Assembly: GCA_017307855.1 (NCBI GenBank) | Contig: JAFKGD010000002.1 | Location: 372,001 to 436,000, forward strand | Reading direction: 5' to 3' | Length of the DNA: 64,000 nucleotides | DNA from: Burkholderiales bacterium | Lineage (GTDB): Bacteria > Pseudomonadota > Gammaproteobacteria > Burkholderiales > Burkholderiaceae_C | Shown here: piece by piece, positions 58,015-64,000 of the stretch | Layout: the number at the start of each line of letters is the position of its first letter | Position numbering within the stretch: the first letter of the stretch is position 1 | Notes under the pieces: model-generated | The model's database searches: none | What the model was told of the DNA's origin: nothing | What the model saw: only the letters and a program-made list of their open reading frames with translations | Translations under genes and position numbers: made by a program

Positions 58015-58452
58015 TCAGGCGATACGGGCCGATGCCGCACGGCGCGCGCCGCGCAGGCCGATCATCCATTGCAGCTCGGCCAGCACGGCCACGGCGACGG
58101 CCTGCGCCAGCAGCCACGCCATGCCCAGTGCGGTGGGCTGGGCCCACGGACCGAAGGCCAGCAGCAGGCAGCCCGCCACCCAGACCCAGTTATCGATCAC
58201 GAGCAGGGTCAGCATCCCCCTCGGCTGCCCCTGGCGAAGGGCGAGCCAGCTGGCCAGGGCAACGTACGCCAGCAGCACTAGCGCCGAGCCCTCGAGCAGC
58301 GCCACAGGCAGGCCCAGCCAAGTCGACAACGGTTCGGCCAGGGTCCACTGCAGCGCGGCCAGGGCCAAGCCCGAGGCGGCATCGGCCCACAGCACGGCGC
58401 GCAGGCGCGCGGGGGAGACGACGGAGGAAATGAAGGACGAAGAGACGGACAT
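58015..58452 (-). CDS. Small four-helix membrane protein
   Basis: A 145-residue protein with four hydrophobic helices (about 17-37, 48-68, 80-100 and 108-128) and short charged ends. I do not recognise a family. AGGAG stands seven bases before ATG 58452, which decides the start. It is divergent from the XRE/MmyB-type regulator across 132 bases, so the regulator may control it. Confidence 0.75.
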   Translation of the reverse strand: MSVSSSFISSVVSPARLRAVLWADAASGLALAALQWTLAEPLSTWLGLPVALLEGSALVLLAYVALASWLALRQGQPRGMLTLLVIDNWVWVAGCLLLAFGPWAQPTALGMAWLLAQAVAVAVLAELQWMIGLRGARRAASARIA

Positions 58453-58584
58453 GGTGGAACTCCTTGGAGCGAGGTTGAGGAACAGGATTGGCGAGAGCGG
58501 GGCCGATCGTCCGCTCTGCCCTGCGGCGGGTCGATGACGCCGCAGGTAATGGGGCTGCCGCAGGCCGCCGCTTACGATGCGCCC

Positions 58585-59406
58585 ATGACCTTCGCCGCAT
58601 CCGCCCCGCGCCCGACTGGCCTGTCGTTTGGCGATCACCTGCGCCACTGGCGCCAGCGCCGCCGCCTGAGCCAGCTCGACCTGGCCGGCGATGCGGGGAT
58701 CTCCACGCGCCACCTGAGCTTCATGGAGACCGGCCGCTCCACGCCCAGCCGCGAGATGGTGCTGCGGCTGGCCGGGCGCCTCGACGTGCCGCTGCGCGAG
58801 CGCAACGCGCTGCTGACCGCCGCCGGCTATGCGCCGCTGTACCGTGAGAGCCCGCTGGACGACCCCGCCCTGGCGGCCGCGCGGCAGGCGGTGGAGCTGA
58901 TCCTGCGCGGGCATTCGCCGTATCCCGCACTGGCGATGGACCGGCACTGGAACCTCGTCAGCTACAACGCCAGCGTGCCGCTGCTGCTGGCCAGCGCCGA
59001 CCCCGCGCTGCTGCAGCCCCCGGTCAACGTGCTGCGCCTGAGCCTGCATCCGCGCGGACTGGCGCCGCAGATCGCCAACCTGGGCCAGTGGCGCCACCAC
59101 CTGTTCGAGCGGCTGGCATCGCAGATCGCACTCACTGCCGACCCGGTGCTGGCCGACCTGCTCGCCGAACTTCAGGCCTACCCCGCTCCCCCCGAAGCCA
59201 CCGACATGCGGCTGGACGGTGAAGTTCTGGGCATCGCCATGCCGTTTCGCTTCCGCACACCGCAGGGGATGCTGAGCTTCATCAGCACCACCACGATCTT
59301 CGGCACGCCGGTGGACGTGACCCTGCAGGAGCTGGCGGTCGAATCGTTCTTCCCGGCCGACGAAGCCACGGCGACAGCGCTGCGCCCCCTGCTGCCCGGA
59401 ACCTGA
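58585..59406 (+). CDS. XRE-family regulator with MmyB-like ligand domain
   Basis: A 273-residue regulator. Residues about 15-72 form the helix-turn-helix (LRHWRQRRRLSQLDLAGDAG then ISTRHLSFMETGRSTPSREM). From about residue 95 the C-terminal domain has MDRHWNLVSYNASVPLLL, the MmyB-like PAS-type ligand domain (also called transcription regulator MLTR-type). Such proteins bind small, often lipid-like, ligands. I use ATG 58585 because a TACGAT -10-like box lies directly before it, possibly giving a nearly leaderless message; ATG 58534 would add 17 residues. The target may be the divergent four-helix membrane protein. Confidence 0.87.
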   Translation: MTFAASAPRPTGLSFGDHLRHWRQRRRLSQLDLAGDAGISTRHLSFMETGRSTPSREMVLRLAGRLDVPLRERNALLTAAGYAPLYRESPLDDPALAAARQAVELILRGHSPYPALAMDRHWNLVSYNASVPLLLASADPALLQPPVNVLRLSLHPRGLAPQIANLGQWRHHLFERLASQIALTADPVLADLLAELQAYPAPPEATDMRLDGEVLGIAMPFRFRTPQGMLSFISTTTIFGTPVDVTLQELAVESFFPADEATATALRPLLPGT

Positions 59407-59495
59407 TGCCGACATACGCCCGCGCTGGCGTCCGACACCAAGGCGCCCGGCGTCGCCGCAAGATGCCCTGCAGGATCTTCGTCCGGAGACTTGCG

Positions 59496-59906
59496 ATGAC
59501 CGCCAACTTTGCACCCACCCGCGCCGCCCTGTCGCGCGCCTTCGCCGCCCTGGCCGTTGCTGCTGCATTGGCAGCGGGCAGTGCCACAGCTCAGGCACCG
59601 GCTACGCCAATGTCGGCCGCAGAAGCCCAGATGCGCTATGAGCGCCGGCTTGCGGAATGCAACGTGCAGACCCTCTCCGCGCCCGACCGCCAGACCTGCG
59701 TTCGCAATGCCGGCTCGGCCTTCGACAGCGAGCGAAGCGGCCTGCCGGCGACGCCGACGGCCACCACCAACGATGGCCGTGCCACCGTCGTGCGCCCGGC
59801 CACGGTGCCGGCGGGTGCCCTGCCCACGCCCGACAACGCCACCACCGGCGTCACATCCAACGACGGGCGCGCCACAGTCATCCTGCCCACGACAGTGCCG
59901 CAATGA
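59496..59906 (+). CDS. Secreted hypothetical protein with Thr/Pro-rich repeat tail
   Basis: A 136-residue protein. The signal peptide is AFAALAVAAALAAGSATAQ, cleaved near residue 35. The mature part has two conserved Cys (ECNVQTL and RQTCVRNAG). It then has two copies of an NDGRATVVRP/NDGRATVILP block (around residues 88 and 122), separated by about 34 residues, suggesting an internal duplication. GGAGA stands six bases before ATG 59496. Function unknown. Confidence 0.75.
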   Translation: MTANFAPTRAALSRAFAALAVAAALAAGSATAQAPATPMSAAEAQMRYERRLAECNVQTLSAPDRQTCVRNAGSAFDSERSGLPATPTATTNDGRATVVRPATVPAGALPTPDNATTGVTSNDGRATVILPTTVPQ

Positions 59907-59918
59907 TGGCGGCGCGCG

Positions 59919-60878
59919 TCAGGCGATGCGTGCCTGCGGCTTGATGCGCACCGCCACCAGCACACCAGTCATCAGGAGGGCGATGCCCGTCACCGTGAGT
60001 GCCGTGGGCCACTCTCCGCGCAGAAGGAATGCGTAGAGCAGCGCCGCCAGCGTTTCGAACACGATGAGCTGTCCCGCCAGTGCCGTCGGCAGGCGGCGGC
60101 TGGCCTCGTTCCAGCAGAGCGTGCCCAGCCACGACGCCAGCAGGCCGATGGACACCATGAGGCCCAGGAATATCCACGGACGCGGACCGAGCGGCTGCAC
60201 GTCAGCCAGCGTCGGCGCGGTGAAGGCCGCCCAGGCGAGGTAGCCCGCATATCCCGTCAGGGCGAGCGGCAGTGTAGCCACACCCTGCGCCGTGGCCCAG
60301 GCCCGAGCATTGCGGTCGGGATGGGCACGCATCCAGTCGCCGTTGCGGATGGGATACCACGTCCAGCAAGCGACAGCGCCCACGGCCAGTAAGGCGCCCC
60401 AGGCGTAGCGCCGGCTGCCGGCATCGGCTGCGCCCGCCATCGCGGCGAACTCGGCCTGGTTGACGCAGGCGATACCGGCCAGCATCACCAGCAATGCCGG
60501 CGTCAGCCTGCCCCAGGGCAGATGGCCGTCGCGCTGGCTGCCGCGCAGGTTGGCCGTGATCGAGATGACCACCGGCAGTGTGCCGATGATCATCGTCGGC
60601 AGCGGCGCGCCCGCGCGCTGGATCGCGCTGGCAAGAAAGAGGTAATAAACGATGTTGCCCACGGCCGCGAGCTTGAGCGCCTCGATCCAGTCGGCACGCG
60701 TGAGACGCCGCAATTCGGCACGGTCGAGCCAGGCCAGCGGCAGCGCGATCAGCCCGAACGCCGCGTAGCGCCCCACGGTGTGCAGCACGGCCGGGTATTC
60801 CGGCAGGATGAGCGGGCCGATGAAAACCAGCCCCCACATCAGACCCGCCATCAAGGCGAATGCCATCCCTGACCACAT
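59919..60878 (-). CDS. DMT/EamA-family transporter
   Basis: A 319-residue inner-membrane protein with about ten helices arranged as two EamA halves. It begins WSGMAFALMAGLMWGLVFIG and the second half has FLGLMVSIGLLASWLGTLCW with the conserved Trp-Asn-Glu region, then LAGQLIVFETLAALLYAF. Members export amino acids or metabolites; no substrate can be inferred. The start is ATG 60878, with GGGAGAG upstream. It converges on the secreted hypothetical gene and is followed on its strand by nothing within reach. Confidence 0.88.
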   Translation of the reverse strand: MWSGMAFALMAGLMWGLVFIGPLILPEYPAVLHTVGRYAAFGLIALPLAWLDRAELRRLTRADWIEALKLAAVGNIVYYLFLASAIQRAGAPLPTMIIGTLPVVISITANLRGSQRDGHLPWGRLTPALLVMLAGIACVNQAEFAAMAGAADAGSRRYAWGALLAVGAVACWTWYPIRNGDWMRAHPDRNARAWATAQGVATLPLALTGYAGYLAWAAFTAPTLADVQPLGPRPWIFLGLMVSIGLLASWLGTLCWNEASRRLPTALAGQLIVFETLAALLYAFLLRGEWPTALTVTGIALLMTGVLVAVRIKPQARIA

Positions 60879-60965
60879 TGCGCTGCTCTCTCCCTGTCCG
60901 ATCTCTCGCGAATCGCCGCGAGCCGCGAGTATCCCGCATGCACGACAAGTGCGACCGCCAATGAA

Positions 60966-60997
60966 AAACCCGCGGGCCACGGAGGGCGCGCGGGTTT
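60966..60997 (-). terminator. Intrinsic terminator of acnB
   Basis: Nine-base arms AAACCCGCG and CGCGGGTTT flank a 14-base loop 36 bases after the acnB stop. Two further Ts follow on the minus strand, giving a run of five. Confidence 0.85.
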
Positions 60998-61033
60998 GGT
61001 TTCGAACCACCGCCCTTCGGGCGGCGGCGACGA

Positions 61034-63625
61034 TCAGGCGTTGACCGTGTCGGCCACTTCCTTGTAATCCTCGATCTTGTCGAAGCTCAGGTACTGGTAG
61101 ATCTGGTCGCCATTCTTGTTGATGACGCCGATGTCGGCCATGTACTCATCCTTCGTCGGGATGCGACCCAGCTTGGAGCAGATCGAGGCCAGTTCGGCCG
61201 AGCCCAGGTACACGTTGGTGTTCTTGCCCAGGCGATTGGGGAAGTTGCGGGTGCTGGTGGACATCACCGTCGCGCCTTCGCGCACCTGCGCCTGGTTGCC
61301 CATGCACAGCGAGCAGCCGGGCATTTCTGTGCGCGCGCCGGCGTTGCCGAACACCCCGTAGTGGCCTTCTTCGGTGAGCTGCGCTGCATCCATCTTGGTC
61401 GGCGGCGCAATCCACAGCTTGACCGGAATGTCACGCTTGCCTTCCAGCAGCTTGGACGCCGCGCGGAAATGGCCAATGTTGGTCATGCACGAGCCGATGA
61501 ACACTTCGTCGATCTTGGCGCCGGCGACTTCCGACAGCGTCTTCACGTCGTCCGGATCGTTCGGGCAGGCCACGATGGGCTCGTGGATGTCGGCCAGATC
61601 GATCTCGATCACGGCAGCGTACTCCGCATCGGCATCGGCCTTGAGCAACTGCTGGTCCTTGAGCCAGGCTTCCTGCGCGGCGATGCGGCGCGCCAGCGTG
61701 CGGGCGTCGGCATAGCCCTCGGCGATCATCCACTTCATCAGCGTGATGTTGCTGTTGATGTATTCGGCGATCGGCTCCTTGTTGAGGTGCACCGTGCAGC
61801 CGGCGGCCGAGCGTTCGGCCGACGCGTCGGAGAGCTCGAAGGCCTGCTCCACCTTCAGGTCGGGCAGACCCTCGATCTCGAGGATGCGGCCGGAGAAAAT
61901 GTTCTTCTTGCCCTTCTTCTCCACCGTCAGCAGGCCCTGCTTGATGGCATAGAGCGGAATGGCGTTGACCAGGTCGCGCAGCGTGACGCCGGGCTGCATC
62001 TTGCCCTTGAAGCGCACGAGCACCGACTCCGGCATGTCCAGCGGCATCACGCCGGTGGCGGCCGCGAAGGCCACCAGGCCCGAGCCCGCGGGGAAGCTGA
62101 TGCCGATGGGGAAGCGGGTGTGCGAGTCGCCACCCGTGCCCACGGTGTCGGGCGTCAGCAGGCGGTTGAGCCAGCTGTGGATCACGCCGTCACCCGGGCG
62201 CAGCGAGACGCCGCCGCGCGTGCTGATGAATTCGGGCAGCTCGTGGTGCGTCTTCACATCCACCTTCTTGGGATAGGCGGCCGTGTGGCAGAACGACTGC
62301 ATGACCAGGTCGGCCGAGAAGCCCAGGCAGGCCAGATCCTTGAGTTCGTCGCGAGTCATCGGGCCGGTGGTGTCCTGCGAGCCCACCGAGGTCATCTTGG
62401 GTTCGCAGTACGTGCCAGGACGCACGCCCTGGCCTTCGGGCAGGCCGCAGGCGCGGCCCACCATCTTCTGCGCCAGCGAGAAGCCCTTGCCGGAATCGAC
62501 GGGTGCCTGCGGCAGGCGGAACAGCGTCGAGGGCGGCAGGCCCAGCGCTTCACGCGCCTTGGATGTCAGGCCACGGCCGATGATCAGCGGAATGCGGCCG
62601 CCAGCGCGCACTTCGTCGAACAGGACGTCGCTCTTGACCTTGAACTCGGCGATGACCTGGCCGTCCTTGAGCGCCTTGCCTTCGTAGGGGCGCAGTTCGA
62701 TCGTGTCGCCCATGTTCATCTGGCTCACGTCGAGCTCGATCGGCAGCGAGCCCGCGTCTTCCATGGTGTTGTAGAAGATCGGCGCGATCTTGTTGCCCAG
62801 GCAGATGCCGCCGAACTTCTTGTTCGGAATGAACGGGATGTCCTCGCCCGTCCACCACAGCACGCTGTTGGTGGCGGACTTGCGCGAGGAGCCCGTGCCG
62901 ACCACGTCGCCCACGTAGGCCACCGGCAGGCCGCGCGCCACCAGGTCCTGGATGAACTTCACGGGGCCGCGCTTGCCGTCTTCCTCGGGCTCGAACGGGG
63001 CGCCGTCGCGCTTGTTCTTGAGCATCGCGAGCGCGTGCATCGGGATGTCGGGGCGCGTGGTCGCGTCGGGCGCGGGAGAGAGATCGTCGGTGTTGGTTTC
63101 GCCAGGCACCTTGAACACGGTGAACGTGATGCTGGCCGGCACTTCGGGACGGCTGGTGAACCACTCGGCATTGGCCCAGCTCTCCAGCACGGACTTGGCG
63201 TTGGCATTGCCCTTGTCGGCCTTTTCCTTGACGTCGTGGAACTGGTCGAACATCAGCAGCGTCTTCTTGAGGCCGTCGGCGGCCACCGTGCCCACTTCGG
63301 CGTCGTCCAGCAGGTCGATCAGCGGGCCGATGTTGTAGCCGCCGAGCATCGTGCCCAGCAGCTCGGTCGCCTTGGCGCGCGAGATCAGTGAGCACTTCTC
63401 GGTACCGTGGGCCACGGCGGCCAGGTAGCTGGCCTTGACCTTGGCCGCATCGTCGACGCCAGCCGGAACGCGGTTGGTGATCAGGTTGAGCAGGAACTCT
63501 TCTTCGCCCTTGGACGGGTTCTTGAGCAGTTCGATCAGATCGGCCGTCTGCCTGGCCGACAGCGGCAGCGGCGGGATGCCCAGCGCAGCGCGCTCGGCGA
63601 CGTGGTCAACATAGGCTTGAAGCAT
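61034..63625 (-). CDS. acnB: Bifunctional aconitate hydratase 2 / 2-methylisocitrate dehydratase
   Basis: An 863-residue TCA-cycle aconitase of the AcnB type, with the HEAT-like domain (residues 1-160) first. Marks are [49 protein letters not shown] and [13 protein letters not shown], with the three cluster cysteines. GGAGA precedes ATG 63625. It is the housekeeping aconitase of proteobacteria, while AcnA is usually induced by stress or iron limitation. The hypothetical secreted gene upstream is separated by 49 bases. Confidence 0.98.
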   Translation of the reverse strand: MLQAYVDHVAERAALGIPPLPLSARQTADLIELLKNPSKGEEEFLLNLITNRVPAGVDDAAKVKASYLAAVAHGTEKCSLISRAKATELLGTMLGGYNIGPLIDLLDDAEVGTVAADGLKKTLLMFDQFHDVKEKADKGNANAKSVLESWANAEWFTSRPEVPASITFTVFKVPGETNTDDLSPAPDATTRPDIPMHALAMLKNKRDGAPFEPEEDGKRGPVKFIQDLVARGLPVAYVGDVVGTGSSRKSATNSVLWWTGEDIPFIPNKKFGGICLGNKIAPIFYNTMEDAGSLPIELDVSQMNMGDTIELRPYEGKALKDGQVIAEFKVKSDVLFDEVRAGGRIPLIIGRGLTSKAREALGLPPSTLFRLPQAPVDSGKGFSLAQKMVGRACGLPEGQGVRPGTYCEPKMTSVGSQDTTGPMTRDELKDLACLGFSADLVMQSFCHTAAYPKKVDVKTHHELPEFISTRGGVSLRPGDGVIHSWLNRLLTPDTVGTGGDSHTRFPIGISFPAGSGLVAFAAATGVMPLDMPESVLVRFKGKMQPGVTLRDLVNAIPLYAIKQGLLTVEKKGKKNIFSGRILEIEGLPDLKVEQAFELSDASAERSAAGCTVHLNKEPIAEYINSNITLMKWMIAEGYADARTLARRIAAQEAWLKDQQLLKADADAEYAAVIEIDLADIHEPIVACPNDPDDVKTLSEVAGAKIDEVFIGSCMTNIGHFRAASKLLEGKRDIPVKLWIAPPTKMDAAQLTEEGHYGVFGNAGARTEMPGCSLCMGNQAQVREGATVMSTSTRNFPNRLGKNTNVYLGSAELASICSKLGRIPTKDEYMADIGVINKNGDQIYQYLSFDKIEDYKEVADTVNA

Positions 63626-63674
63626 GGTTTCTCCGTGAATCGAAATCGTGGGTTCAGACAGGAAAGGGTGTCGC

Positions 63675-64000
63675 TCAGCGCGTGGACGGCGGACCGGCCG
63701 GCGCGGGTTCCAGCAGGTTGACGGGCGGGCGCGTCTTCATCTCCTGGGCGACGACCAGCTGGTCGGCGCTCTGGCATTCGTCGGCCAGGCGCTGGCCGAG
63801 CTTCTGGCTCATCAGCATGGACTTGTTGCCCAGTTGCAACCACAGCGCGCCACGCTTGGCATCCTCGAGGCGCAGCGCGCCGGTGCGGCTTTCGACCGCA
63901 TGCATCAGGAAGCGGTGGCCCTTGGTGGTCACCATGAAGAATCCGTCGCGGCGCGCCGGCGCCACCTTCACGGTCGCACCGAGTTCGCAGGGAATATCCC
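63675..64000 (-). CDS. Conserved hypothetical secreted protein (partial, runs off right edge)
   Basis: The last 108 residues of a protein whose start is beyond the window. The reading frame runs open to the edge with [19 protein letters not shown], the strand-rich [20 protein letters not shown] and [20 protein letters not shown]. Two Cys (CELG and DECQSAD) are spaced as in small periplasmic proteins found next to acnB in this order; a signal peptide would be outside the window. The Pro-rich tail ends 49 bases before acnB on the same strand. Function unknown. Confidence 0.75.
   Translation of the reverse strand, partial: DIPCELGATVKVAPARRDGFFMVTTKGHRFLMHAVESRTGALRLEDAKRGALWLQLGNKSMLMSQKLGQRLADECQSADQLVVAQEMKTRPPVNLLEPAPAGPPSTR

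Overview
The window is GC-rich, densely coded bacterial DNA that looks like a betaproteobacterium of the order Burkholderiales, probably near Comamonadaceae. The reasons are a Bug-family solute receptor beside a LysR regulator, an AsnC-type regulator next to kynurenine-pathway genes, TACAAT-type -10 boxes, the cysS/cyclophilin/lpxH neighbourhood, and acnA and acnB close together. All statements come from reading the sequence; no database search was run.

Layout. 1-7423 (minus): a translationally coupled glycogen/trehalose operon glgB-glgC-glgX-treZ, with treZ running off the left edge. 7570-8494 (minus): two small proteins, one GrlR-like. 8727-16968: a respiratory block with a membrane PQQ dehydrogenase, a CopD/HemJ-like protein, a DUF2231 protein and an alternative haem-copper oxidase (subunit II, a fused subunit I+III, a small membrane protein, CtaG). 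17024-24072: a LysE exporter with a divergent AsnC regulator, a succinate-semialdehyde dehydrogenase, a Bug receptor plus FAD oxidoreductase with a divergent LysR gene, and a glutaredoxin-MauE fusion. 24073-29458: a 1535-residue trimeric autotransporter adhesin flanked by two decayed gene fragments (DadA-like on the left, Bug-like on the right), lying against the 3' end of tRNA-Ser(GCU).

29459-34980 (minus): cysS-alkA-accA-tilS-lysC-tRNA-Ser, ended by a strong hairpin. 35187-38705 (plus): a TPR protein, two cyclophilins, lpxH and mtfA. 38776-45744 (minus): two very large proteins, DUF349 and AsmA-like DUF748. 45745-46453 is a 0.7 kb gene-free stretch full of inverted repeats that ends in an intrinsic terminator on the minus strand, a candidate structured RNA. 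46454-51174: a lytic transglycosylase, then an AsnC regulator diverging from an aromatic aminotransferase-RidA-kynB-kynA cluster. 51203-54872 (minus): an FAD monooxygenase and feoA-feoB plus a Cys-rich FeoB partner, with a Fur-like site. 55030-64000: acnA, small proteins, an MmyB-type regulator, an EamA transporter, acnB and a partial secreted protein.

How the parts work together: glycogen synthesis and debranching feed trehalose formation. The PQQ dehydrogenase and the alternative oxidase sit together as electron entry and exit points. The Kyn genes convert tryptophan to kynurenine, but kynureninase is absent from the window while an aminotransferase is present. Feo iron uptake lies beside iron-sulfur aconitase. 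Most of the window is ordinary core genome. The accessory-looking parts are the adhesin locus with its decayed flanks and phased upstream repeats, and the structured gap near 46 kb.
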